Source: Burkholderiales bacterium (GTDB lineage: Bacteria; Pseudomonadota; Gammaproteobacteria; Burkholderiales; JAEUOS01). From it: a stretch of 64,000 bases of DNA. The notes below the pieces were generated by a model, which had not been told where the DNA came from, did no database searches, and worked only from the letters and a program-made list of their open reading frames with translations. Positions 44,085-54,362 of the stretch are shown here, one piece after another (the stretch's first letter is position 1; every line of letters starts with the position of its first letter). Where the stretch lies: assembly GCA_016790695.1 (NCBI GenBank), contig JAEUOS010000063.1, positions 1 to 64,000 on the forward strand. The letters run 5' to 3'. The position numbers were made by a program, and so were the translations under genes.

Positions 44085-45337
44085 TCAGTCCGGCGTCGCC
44101 GCGCCGGGCGCCGGCCGACGCGGGCCGATGACCAGGAACGTCTCCAGCTCGCCGCCGCCCTTGATGGCGATGCGGCCGCGCGGCTGCAGTTCGTACGCGT
44201 CCCGGACCAGCGCGGCGGTGGTGGCCGTGATGTGGATGCCGCCGGCGATGCCGGACTGCTCCATGCGCTGCGCGACGTTGACCGCGTCGCCCCAGAGGTC
44301 GTAGATGAAGCGCTTGCGGCCGATCACCCCGGCGACCACGGCGCCCGAATTGATGCCGATGCGCACCGTGATCCCCGGCGTGGCGCCGATCGCCCGCTGC
44401 ATCTCGAGCGCCAGCGCGACGGTGGCCGCCGCATGATCGGCGCGGGCGTCGGGAATGCCGGCCGCCACCATGTACGCGTCGCCGATGGTCTTGATCTTCT
44501 CCAGGCCGAACCGGTCGACCAGCTCGTCGAAGCGGGAGAAGATCGTGTCGAGGGTGCGCACCAGCTCGACCGGCGGTGTGCGCGCCGCCAGCGCGGAGAA
44601 CCCGACGATGTCGGCGAACAGGATGGTGCATTCGCCGAACGCCTCGGCGAACGTGCGGCCTTCGTTGCGCAGGCGCGCGGCGATCGATTGCGGCAGCATG
44701 TTCTCCAGCAGGTCCTCGAGGCGGGCGTTGGCGCGGTTGAGCCGGTCTTCCGCGGCCGAGATGTCGGCGCGGAAGACGGCGAGGCAGACGACGACCACCG
44801 CCGCCGCCATCGCCACGGCGAGCGGGTTGGCGACGGCGAACGCCGCGCGCGAGACCGGCAACAGCGGCGCGACCCGGACCAGGCCCAGCTCGAGGATCGA
44901 GAACGTCGCGAGGCAGACCGCCGCGTAGCCGACGTTGACCCAGGGCTGACCCGGAAAGACCAGGAAGCAGACGAGCGCCAGCGCGATCAGCCACACGTGC
45001 AGGCTGTGCCCGGCGCCGGGGCCGATGCCCTCGAACAGGTTGAAGGCGATGATGAACGCGAACGTGAGAGCGAACGCGCCGTGGGCGGCCACCGCCGCGC
45101 GACCGCGAGCCAGCGCGATCAGCAGCGCGCCCGCAAGCGCCATCACGACGAGTTCCACCGCCGCGGTGAAGAGGTCCCCCGAGAACGCGAACAGCAGGGC
45201 GAAGGCGGCGCAGGATCCCGTCGCCATCCACAGCGCCACGCGCAGGATGCGCGCGCCGCGCCGCGCCCGCACCACCGCGAGGTCGGTCTCGCGGAACGCG
45301 AGATCGTGGAACGCGTGCGCGTGGGCGTCCGCGCCGC

Positions 45338-45341
<4 letters not shown>
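44085..45341 (-). CDS. Membrane-bound class III adenylate cyclase
   Basis: 418 residues. About six membrane segments (residues 35 to 195) are followed by a short coiled linker (SAAEDRLNRANARLEDLLENMLP), then a class III cyclase domain. The metal-binding Asp residues are in FADIVGFS and GDAYM; the adenine-selecting Lys is in EKIKTIGDAYM with its partner Asp in IYDLWGD; the transition-state Asn and Arg are in NVAQRM. All catalytic positions therefore fit ATP rather than GTP. The start codon overlaps the D-aminoacylase stop by 4 bases, linking cAMP output to that catabolic gene. The ligand sensed by the membrane part is unknown. Confidence 0.92.
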
Positions 45342-47074
<1,733 letters not shown>

Positions 47075-47232
47075 GGTCGTCCTTCCGTTCACAGACGGCG
47101 CATCCGCGGAGGCGGAGGCGCGCGCATCATACCAAGCGGTCCCGGCGCCCAAGGCGTCGCCGCCATGGCGCGTGGCCGGGCGCAACGCGGGTGGCTGCCG
47201 TTCCCGGCGCGCGCCGCTGCACCCGCGCCGGA

Positions 47233-48924
47233 CTACCGGAACGACTCCTCGAGGAACTCGCGGGCGTTGCGCGCCGCGCCGGGGGCGCGGCCGGCTTCCT
47301 GGCCGCGCAGTTCCACGCGCCGGATCTTGCCCGAGATGGTCTTGGGCAGGTCGGAGAACTCGATGCGCCGCACCAGCTTGTAGCCCGAGACGCGATCCCG
47401 CAGGAAGGCGAAGATGTCGCGCGCCGTCCCGGCATCGGGCGCGTGGCCGGGGGCCAGGATCACATAGGCCTTGGGCACGAAGCCGCGCACCGGGTCCGGC
47501 GAGGGCACGACCGCCGCCTCGGCCACCGCCGGGTGCTCGATCAGCGCGCTCTCGAGCTCGAACGGGCTGATGCGGTAGCCCGAGGCCTTGAACACATCGT
47601 CGGCGCGGCCCACGTAGGTGATGTAGCCGTCGGCGTCGCGCGTGCCGACGTCCCCGGTGTGGTAGTGGCCGTCGCGCATCACCTCGGCGTTCTTCGCGTC
47701 GTCGCCGGCATAGCCGTTCATCAGCGACAGCGGGCGGTGCGCGAGGTCGATGCAGATCTCGCCCTCGTCGGCGGGCCGGCCGTCGGGGTCGAGCAGCGCG
47801 ACGCGATAGCCGGGCAGCGGCCGCCCCATCGAGCCGGGCTTGAGCGCCTGCCCGGGGGAGTTGCCGATCATCGCCGTGGTCTCGGTCTGGCCGAAGCCGT
47901 CGCGGATGGTCAGGCCCCAGGCCGCGCGCACCTGCTCGATCACCTCGGGATTGAGCGGCTCGCCGGCGGAGATGAGCTCGCGCAGCCGCACCGGCCAGCG
48001 CTTGAGGTCCTCCTGGATCAGCATGCGCCAGACCGTCGGCGGCGCGCACAGGGTCTGCACCGCGTTCCGGACCAGCACCTCGAGGATCGCCGGCCCGTTG
48101 AAGCGCGTGTAGTTGTAGATGAAGATCGTGGCCTGGGCGTTGAGCGGCGCGAACACGCAGCTCCACGCGTGCTTGGCCCAGCCGGGCGAGCTGATGGTCC
48201 AGTGCACGTCGCCCGGCTTGAGCCCGAGCCAGTACATGGTCGACAGGTGCCCGACCGGGTAGCTCGCGTGCGAATGCTGGACCAGCTTCGGCCGGGACGT
48301 CGTGCCGGAGGTGAAGTACTCGAGCAGCGGGTCGCGCGCGGTCGGGCGCGTCGCGGGGGCGAAGGCGGCCGGCTCGGCGTCGGCCGCGCGGAAGTCGGCC
48401 CAGCCGGGGCGCGCCCCGCCGACGCCGATGCGGCAAAGGCCCGCGAGGCTGGCCGGCGGCAGCTCGTCGAACTTGGCGGCGCCGGCCGCATTGGTGATGA
48501 CGAAGCGGATCCTGCCGCGTTCGAGGCGATCCTGCAGGTCGGCGCCGGAGAGCAGCGTCGTCGCCGGAATCACCACCACCCCCAGCTTGATCGCCGCCAG
48601 CATCGCCTCCCACAGGGGAATCTCGTTGCCGAGCATCAGCAGCATGCGATCGCCCTTGACCGCGCCCAGGCGCACCAGGAAGTTGGCGACCTGGTTCGAG
48701 CGCGCCGCGAGCTGCGCGTAGGTGAGCGCGGCCTCGACGCCGGACTCCTCGAGGATGCGCAGCGCCGGCGTGTGGTTGTCGCGCGCGATGTGGTCGAAAT
48801 AGTCGAGCGCCCAGTTGAAGTCCTCGAGGGCCGGCCAGCGGAATTCCGCCGCGGCGCGTGCGTGGTCGTCCGCATGGCGCTGCAGGAAGTCGCGGGCGGC
48901 GAGGAAGCGTTCGAGTTCGGTCAT
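47233..48924 (-). CDS. AMP-forming acyl/aryl-CoA synthetase
   Basis: 563 residues. ANL-superfamily ligase: A3 YFTSGTTSRPKLVQHSH, A5 DGFGQTETTAMIG, A7/A8 GDVGTRDADGYITYVGRADDVFKASGYRISPFELE and the A10 lysine in LPKTISGKIRR. The overall pattern (WTISSPGWAKHAW; SAGEPLNPEVIE) resembles medium-chain and benzoate-type acyl-CoA synthetases more than acetyl-CoA synthetase. Placement just upstream of an N-acyl-D-amino-acid deacylase gene suggests it activates the acid freed by that enzyme. Confidence 0.92.
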   Translation of the reverse strand: MTELERFLAARDFLQRHADDHARAAAEFRWPALEDFNWALDYFDHIARDNHTPALRILEESGVEAALTYAQLAARSNQVANFLVRLGAVKGDRMLLMLGNEIPLWEAMLAAIKLGVVVIPATTLLSGADLQDRLERGRIRFVITNAAGAAKFDELPPASLAGLCRIGVGGARPGWADFRAADAEPAAFAPATRPTARDPLLEYFTSGTTSRPKLVQHSHASYPVGHLSTMYWLGLKPGDVHWTISSPGWAKHAWSCVFAPLNAQATIFIYNYTRFNGPAILEVLVRNAVQTLCAPPTVWRMLIQEDLKRWPVRLRELISAGEPLNPEVIEQVRAAWGLTIRDGFGQTETTAMIGNSPGQALKPGSMGRPLPGYRVALLDPDGRPADEGEICIDLAHRPLSLMNGYAGDDAKNAEVMRDGHYHTGDVGTRDADGYITYVGRADDVFKASGYRISPFELESALIEHPAVAEAAVVPSPDPVRGFVPKAYVILAPGHAPDAGTARDIFAFLRDRVSGYKLVRRIEFSDLPKTISGKIRRVELRGQEAGRAPGAARNAREFLEESFR

Positions 48925-48997
48925 GGCGCGGTTCCGGGGAGAGGGCGGGGACGGAGCGAACTCTAGCAGCCTGCCGGCTGGCAGCCTGCCGGCGGCG

Positions 48998-49354
48998 TCA
49001 CTGCCACGCGCCCTGTTCCTGCAGCACGAGGCGCGCGCCCCGGCGCACCTCGAGGACGCCGCTTTCCCAGACCATGTACCTGGCATCGCCGCTGCGGAAG
49101 ACGTGGCCGAGGAAGCGGCACGGCGTGACGCCGTCCGCGCAGCGCGTGTGGACGCTGCGACCGCGCAGCGTGATCGACTTGCCGGTCGCGCGGTGCACGC
49201 CGGTATAGCGCACGTCGTCGCACGCGACCACGCCCTCGGCGCAGCGCACCTCGATGCTGACCTCGTAGGACGGCGTGACGAGCCGGTCGGCCGCCGGCGC
49301 GCTCGCGAGCGCGCCGGCGAGGAGCGCCGCACACAGGACCCGCAGCAGCTTCAT
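48998..49354 (-). CDS. Small exported protein with twin cysteine motifs
   Basis: 118 residues with a signal peptide (LRVLCAALLAGALASAPAA). The mature part contains two related elements, RCAEGVVACDDV and RCADGVTPCRFL, each with cysteines seven residues apart, about 36 residues from one another, suggesting two disulphide-closed loops or an internal duplication. The remainder is beta-rich (YMVWESGVLEVRRGARLVLQEQG). It starts 10 bases after the M81 peptidase stop, so it is very probably co-transcribed with it. I do not recognise the family. Confidence 0.72.
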   Translation of the reverse strand: MKLLRVLCAALLAGALASAPAADRLVTPSYEVSIEVRCAEGVVACDDVRYTGVHRATGKSITLRGRSVHTRCADGVTPCRFLGHVFRSGDARYMVWESGVLEVRRGARLVLQEQGAWQ

Positions 49355-49364
49355 GCGCGGCTCC

Positions 49365-50849
49365 TCAGTCCCGCCGGCGCGGCAGGGCGGCGAGGTCGGC
49401 CGCCGCCGGCCCGGGACAGTCGACGTCGATGATGGCCGCGGCGAGCGGCAGGAAGGCGGCGCGGAAATGGTTCTTCGCCTTGACGCAGAGCAGGCGCACG
49501 CGCGCGAGGTCGACGCCGTGCAGCCGGAAGAACGCCGGGTCGTTGGCGGCGCCGACCTGCGAGGTGAGGATGACGTGGATCCCGTCGACATCGAGGACCG
49601 CGGTGTCGCCGAGGCCGACGGCGGCGCCGCGTTCCATCGGCCCGGTGTTGACGAACCGGCCGTCGGTCAGCGCGACGACGCGTCCGCGCACCGCGACCGG
49701 CGCGCCGAAGCGCGCATCGAGGCGCGCGCCCAGGCGCAGGTCGAGGAGTGCGCCGACGCCGGCGCGGCGCGCGTGCGCGACGGCCTCCGGGTCGAAGAAG
49801 TACGCGAACACGATCTCCCCGGCGGCGAGGCCGGCGAGGCGGCTGCCGCGATCGCGCCGCGCCGCGAGCAGGGCGCGCGCGAGCGCCGGCGTGTCCGCGG
49901 CGCCGCCGGAGAGCGGGTTGTCGGCGGGATCGGTCACCGCGACCGGCCGGCCCGGCGCGGCGTGTTCGAGGAGCGCGGCCGCCTGCTGCAGCCCGGCCTC
50001 GGGCGTCACCAGGCGCGGCGCGAACGCGGGGGCGTGCACGCGCCAGAGCGCGGCGAGGTCGCGCGCCGCCGCGCGCGCGAGGCCGGCGTCGGCCGCGAAC
50101 GCCATCACCGACGAGCCCGTGTGCGCGGTGTCCGCGTACGGGAAGCCGCCGAACAGCGTGAGCTCGAGCGGCACCGGCGCCGCGCGCTCGCGCGCGCGCG
50201 CCGCCGCGAGCAGGTCGGCCATCGGCGCGGCATCGCTGCGCATGTTGAAGCTGGGCAGCGCCAGCCCGAGCGGTTCGACCGTGCCGTGCCAGGGCGGCGC
50301 GCCGGCCGCGCGCGCCGCCAGCGCGTCGAGCGCGCGCGCCGCGGTCGCGCGCATGTCCACGTGCGGGTAGGTGCGGTAGCCGGTGGCGAAGTCGAGGTCG
50401 GCCGCGATCGCCGGCGGCATGTTGCCGTGCAGGTCGAAGCTGGCCGCCAGCGGCACGCCGGGAAACGCGCGCCGCACGCGCGCGACCAGTTCGGCGTCGG
50501 GGGTCGCCAGGCGGTCGGTGATCGCCGCGCCGTGCAGGGACAGGTAGATCGCGTCCGGCTGCGCGGCGCGGAAGTCCTCCAGCACCTCGGCCGCGAGCTG
50601 CTCGAAGACCGGGTGCGCGATCGGCCCGCCGGGATTGGCCGCGGCGCAGCGCGAGACCGCCGCGCGCCAGTCGCCGCGGCGATCGAGGAAGTCGGTGACG
50701 GCGCCCAGCTCGGTCTCGGTGCCGCGCGCCGCGGCGATCGCTGCCGCCCCGCGCGTCCATTCGCGCGCCGCGAACTGCGCCGCGCCGGTGGCCAGCGGCG
50801 AGAACGCGTTGCCTTCGAACCAGAGGCGGGCGACGGCGAGGACGGGCAT
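49365..50849 (-). CDS. M81-family (MlrC-like) protein, divergent paralogue
   Basis: 494 residues, second M81 protein in the window. The fold is maintained: LSLHGAAITDRLATPDAELV, SFDLHGNMPPAIAADLDFATGYRTYPHVDMRATAARAL, and the C-terminal MlrC region (VTDPADNPLSGGAADTPALARAL). The normally invariant opening HETNTFSP is here FEGNAFSP, with the histidine replaced by phenylalanine, so activity or specificity may differ from the first copy. It is divergent from a Bug receptor and heads a - strand run ending with the cyclase. Confidence 0.88.
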   Translation of the reverse strand: MPVLAVARLWFEGNAFSPLATGAAQFAAREWTRGAAAIAAARGTETELGAVTDFLDRRGDWRAAVSRCAAANPGGPIAHPVFEQLAAEVLEDFRAAQPDAIYLSLHGAAITDRLATPDAELVARVRRAFPGVPLAASFDLHGNMPPAIAADLDFATGYRTYPHVDMRATAARALDALAARAAGAPPWHGTVEPLGLALPSFNMRSDAAPMADLLAAARARERAAPVPLELTLFGGFPYADTAHTGSSVMAFAADAGLARAAARDLAALWRVHAPAFAPRLVTPEAGLQQAAALLEHAAPGRPVAVTDPADNPLSGGAADTPALARALLAARRDRGSRLAGLAAGEIVFAYFFDPEAVAHARRAGVGALLDLRLGARLDARFGAPVAVRGRVVALTDGRFVNTGPMERGAAVGLGDTAVLDVDGIHVILTSQVGAANDPAFFRLHGVDLARVRLLCVKAKNHFRAAFLPLAAAIIDVDCPGPAAADLAALPRRRD

Positions 50850-50956
50850 GGCGGGCGCAGGGAGGGCGTCGGGCCGGCCATTGTAGTGGCGGCCACCGCG
50901 GCGCTGCGCGTATGATCGGCGCAGGGCCGCGCGCGGCCGACCCCGAGAGGACTGCC

Positions 50957-51922
50957 ATGCACGCATCGATCTTCCCGCACCTGCGGCGCCTCGCCGGCGC
51001 CGTGCTGATGGGCATCGCGGCATCGGCCGCGGCCCAGGCCACGCGCATCGTCGTGCCCGGCCCGCCCGGCGGCTTCGCCGACATCACCGTGCGCCTGATC
51101 GGCGAGCGCCTGCAGAAGGATCTCGGCACGCCGGTGGTGATCGAGCACAAGCCCGGCGCCGGCGGCACCGTCGGCCTCGACTACCTGCGCAATCAGCGCG
51201 CCGACGGCCTGACGCTGGGCATGATCAACCTGTCGGCGGCGGCCAACGAATCGATCGTCAGGCGCAAGTCGTTCGCGCTGATGTCGGACTTCGAGAGCAT
51301 CGGGCAGTATGCGTGGCTGGCCAACATCCTGATCGTGCATCCGGCGCAGCCCGGCGCCAGCCTGGGCGCGTTCATCGCCGCGCTCAAGGCGCGGGCGAAC
51401 ACCAACTATTCTTCAGGCGGCGTCGGCAGCCCCGCCCACCTGGCGAGCGAACTGTTCCGCAGCCGCACCGGGGTGGCGCTGACGCACGTGCCGTACAAGG
51501 GCGCGCCGCCGGCGGTGACCGCGGTGGTGGCCGGCGAGGTGGCGTTCATGTTCGGCACCGCGTCGGCGGCGATCGCGCAGGTCCGGGGCGAGCGCGTGCG
51601 CGCGCTCGCGGTCACGACCAGCGAGCGCCTGCGCCAGATTCCGGACGTGCCGACGCTCGCCGAGGCGGGGCTGTCCGACTTCAACATCACCGACTGGGTC
51701 GGCCTGGTCGCGCCGCGCGGCACGCCGTTCGAGACGCGCGAGCGCGTGCACCGCGCGTTCGCCGCCGCCTTCGCCGACCCGGCGATCCGCGAGCGCCTGC
51801 GCGAGGCGACGATCCTGCCGGCCGCCGCGCCGCTGGGCCCGGCCGACTTCAACGTGTTCCTGCGCGCCGAGATCGACAAGTGGGCGAAGGTGGTGCGCGA
51901 GGCGAACATCTCGCAGGACTGA
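50957..51922 (+). CDS. Bug/TctC-family periplasmic solute receptor (second copy)
   Basis: 321 residues with signal peptide (LAGAVLMGIAASAAAQ). Bug-family signatures: TRIVVPGPPGGFADITVRLIGERLQKDLG, VIEHKPGAGGTVGLDYL, THVPYKGAPPAVTAVVAGEVAFMFGT and VPTLAEAGLSDFNITDWVG. The first motif reads PGPPGG rather than the commoner PFPPGG/PFAAGG. No transport subunits are nearby. It is divergent from the M81 paralogue, with TATGAT at 50911, and convergent with an MFS gene (11 bases between stops). Confidence 0.92.
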   Translation: MHASIFPHLRRLAGAVLMGIAASAAAQATRIVVPGPPGGFADITVRLIGERLQKDLGTPVVIEHKPGAGGTVGLDYLRNQRADGLTLGMINLSAAANESIVRRKSFALMSDFESIGQYAWLANILIVHPAQPGASLGAFIAALKARANTNYSSGGVGSPAHLASELFRSRTGVALTHVPYKGAPPAVTAVVAGEVAFMFGTASAAIAQVRGERVRALAVTTSERLRQIPDVPTLAEAGLSDFNITDWVGLVAPRGTPFETRERVHRAFAAAFADPAIRERLREATILPAAAPLGPADFNVFLRAEIDKWAKVVREANISQD

Positions 51923-51933
51923 GCGGGCGCGCC

Positions 51934-53097
51934 TCAGCGCCGCGCGAACGCCCAGCGATCGAGCGACGCCAGCGCGACGGCCCAGACGAGGACCAGCGCG
52001 CCCAGCACCAGGAACGCGGTCTCGATGCCCGCGTGGTCGCGCAGCACTCCCATCAGGAGGGGCGTGGTCAGGTGCGACAGGCCCCAGCCGGAGCCGCCGA
52101 GGGCATTGGCGGAGCCGCGGTCTGCGGGCGCGGTGACCTCCGAGATCATCAGCTGGAAATTGAGCGACATCAGCCCGGATCCGGCGCCGACGACGAACAC
52201 CAGGAGGCTCACCAGCGCGAGGTTGCTGGTCAGCCCCGCCGCGCCGACGGCCAGCGCCACCGTGACCGCCGAGCCGACCGCGACCGCGCCCTTCATCGAG
52301 AACGCGAGGTGCCGGGCCACGAGCAGCCCGATCACCGCCGCGCCGATGCCGCGCAGCGCGAGGATGCTGCCGTTGACCTCGTGGCTGTAGCCGTAGGACT
52401 CGAACAGCAGGGGATAGAACGAGACCGACAGCGAGAACGGCAGCGCCGAGATGTAGGCGCACATGATGATGAACAGCATCGGCCGGAGCCGGAGCAGGCG
52501 CGCATAGCGCGCCAGCGGCGCGAACGCCTCGCCGGGCGGCGGCCTGGAGAGCGGCGGATGGCGCAGCATCGCGACGAACGCGGTCAGGCCGATGCCGGCG
52601 AGCAGCAGGAACGACCTCTCGAAGCCGGCGATGGCGATCGAGAAGCCGGCGACGAAGGTGCCGGCGATCTGGCCGAAGTTGGTCATCGCGTTGAGCCGGC
52701 CCATGGCGAGGCCGCGCTCGCCCGGCAGGTGGCCGGCGATGGTCCAGGTGGCCGGCCAGAACATCGCGCGCGACATCACCATCACCACCTGCGCGGCGAT
52801 CAGCATGGCGAAGCCCGCGGCATGCGCATAGGTGGTGGCGCCCGCGCCCATCAGCAGGCAGGCGGCGAGCACCATCAGCCGCCCTCCGATGCGGTCGGTG
52901 ATCGCGCCGCCGACCAGGTTGAAGGCGATCTGCAGGATCACCGGCAGCGCGATCAGCGCGCCGATCGCCACCCCCGACATGCCGAGCGAATCGGCATAGA
53001 GCGGGATCAGCGGATAGGTCATGCCCAGGCCCGTGTTCCACAGCAGCGCGCACAGGTAGAACGGCGCATCGGCGCGCCACGTCCGCACCGCGCTCAT
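51934..53097 (-). CDS. MFS transporter
   Basis: 387 residues, about 12 hydrophobic segments. The cytoplasmic loop after segment two carries GGAITDRIGGRLMV, a variant of the MFS G-x3-D-R-x-G-R-R signature, and the loop between helices 4 and 5 reads SRAMFWPATWTIAGHLPGERGLAMGRLNAMTNFGQIAGTFVAG. Substrate unknown. The start codon overlaps the stop of the M28-like gene by 4 bases, so both are made from one message and may act on one compound, for example hydrolysis of a peptide or amide followed by export. Confidence 0.9.
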   Translation of the reverse strand: MSAVRTWRADAPFYLCALLWNTGLGMTYPLIPLYADSLGMSGVAIGALIALPVILQIAFNLVGGAITDRIGGRLMVLAACLLMGAGATTYAHAAGFAMLIAAQVVMVMSRAMFWPATWTIAGHLPGERGLAMGRLNAMTNFGQIAGTFVAGFSIAIAGFERSFLLLAGIGLTAFVAMLRHPPLSRPPPGEAFAPLARYARLLRLRPMLFIIMCAYISALPFSLSVSFYPLLFESYGYSHEVNGSILALRGIGAAVIGLLVARHLAFSMKGAVAVGSAVTVALAVGAAGLTSNLALVSLLVFVVGAGSGLMSLNFQLMISEVTAPADRGSANALGGSGWGLSHLTTPLLMGVLRDHAGIETAFLVLGALVLVWAVALASLDRWAFARR

Positions 53098-54254
53098 CGG
53101 CCGGGACCGGGGGGCAGGCCGCTGCCGCCGAGGGCGACCTCCATGAGCTCGGCGAAGGCGGCGCCGAAGCGCGCCACGCGCGCCGCGTCGACCGCGATCT
53201 CCGGCACGTCCTGCGGGCTGTGGAAATAGCGGTGGTGTCCGGCCATCGAGACGAACGGCCGGTCGAACACCTCGCGCGATTCGCCGCCGGGCCGCCGGTC
53301 CGCGTCCATCAGCGTGACGGCGTCGGCGCCGTGGCGCGCGAGCGCGTCCGGGAACCACGCGCGCCAGGCGTGCTCGCGCGAGAACAGCCGCGTCGCGTCG
53401 GTCGCGCGCGCGCCGATCGAGGCGCCGAGGTGGACCCAGAGCGCCGCCTCGTCGCGCAGGCGCGGATCGGCCTCGAGGTGGTGCCGCAGCCCCCAGTGGG
53501 CGAGCTCGTGGCCGGTGGTGAAGAGCACGCGCAGGCTGCGGCGCCGCGCGCGCATGGCGGCGCCGCGCGCGGCCAGCGCCAGCGCGATCGCGATGCCGCC
53601 GCCGCGCTCGGCGGCGCAGGTGAACCAGCCCGACTTCGGCGTCATCAGCACCACCAGGCCGTCGGCACCGGCCACCGGCAGGTCGGCGACGACGTTCGAG
53701 GCGGTGCCCGGCGCCACGGCGCGGTCGACGACGAGGCGCGCCGTGCGCCCGGCCGCGGCGGCCGCGCGCAGCGGCGCCGCGTCGCGCGCGGCCACCTGCA
53801 GCACCGGCCGGGCATGGGGCGCGGCGATGCGCTCGGCATTGCGCAGCACCACGTGGCCGTCGGGGTCGCCGCTGACGGCGATCGCCGCGCGCGGCCGGGC
53901 GGCGGGCGACGCGGCGAGCATCGCGTCCAGCGCGGCGCCGTCCGCGACGACCGCGATGCCGTCGCCGCCGCCGGCGCAGAGCGGGGCGACGATGCCTTCC
54001 GGCGGCGTGGCGCCGCCGTCGTACAGCGGGGTCCCGGCGATGCGGGCGCCGTCGACCTCGACCGCGGCGACGCGCCAGCGGACCTCGGGGAACGCCAGCG
54101 GCTCGATCGTCGCGGCGATCCCGCGTTCGCCGAGCCAGGCGGCGAGCCAGCGGCTGGTCGCCTCGTCCCCGTCCGATCCGGTCCGATGCGTCCCCAGCGC
54201 GGCGAACTGCGCGATCAGCCGCGCCATCGCCTGCGGCGTCAGGTCGTCCTCCAT
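53094..54254 (-). CDS. M28-like peptidase fold protein lacking canonical zinc ligands
   Basis: 386 residues, no signal peptide. The layout follows M28 aminopeptidases: N-terminal fold (TGSDGDEATSRWLAAWLGERGI), a PA-like insert, core strand ASNVVADLP and the late motif GHHRYFHSPQDVPE. However, the places that normally hold zinc ligands are altered: the HxD strand reads MTPKSGWFT, the GAxDN motif reads AAERGGGIA, and the EE pair is TGHELAHWG with only one glutamate. The final histidine in YFHSPQD is kept. It may bind metal differently, or be a non-catalytic homologue. Overlaps the MFS gene by 4 bases. Confidence 0.75.
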   Translation of the reverse strand: MEDDLTPQAMARLIAQFAALGTHRTGSDGDEATSRWLAAWLGERGIAATIEPLAFPEVRWRVAAVEVDGARIAGTPLYDGGATPPEGIVAPLCAGGGDGIAVVADGAALDAMLAASPAARPRAAIAVSGDPDGHVVLRNAERIAAPHARPVLQVAARDAAPLRAAAAAGRTARLVVDRAVAPGTASNVVADLPVAGADGLVVLMTPKSGWFTCAAERGGGIAIALALAARGAAMRARRRSLRVLFTTGHELAHWGLRHHLEADPRLRDEAALWVHLGASIGARATDATRLFSREHAWRAWFPDALARHGADAVTLMDADRRPGGESREVFDRPFVSMAGHHRYFHSPQDVPEIAVDAARVARFGAAFAELMEVALGGSGLPPGPGR

Positions 54255-54362
54255 GCACCTCCCTGTTGCGGTTGCCCAAGTGTGTCACAGCGCGCCGCGC
54301 GGCGGCGCGGCGCAGGCCATAGAATGACCCGCGTTGCCGCACCGCGGCGCCGCCCGCCGACC

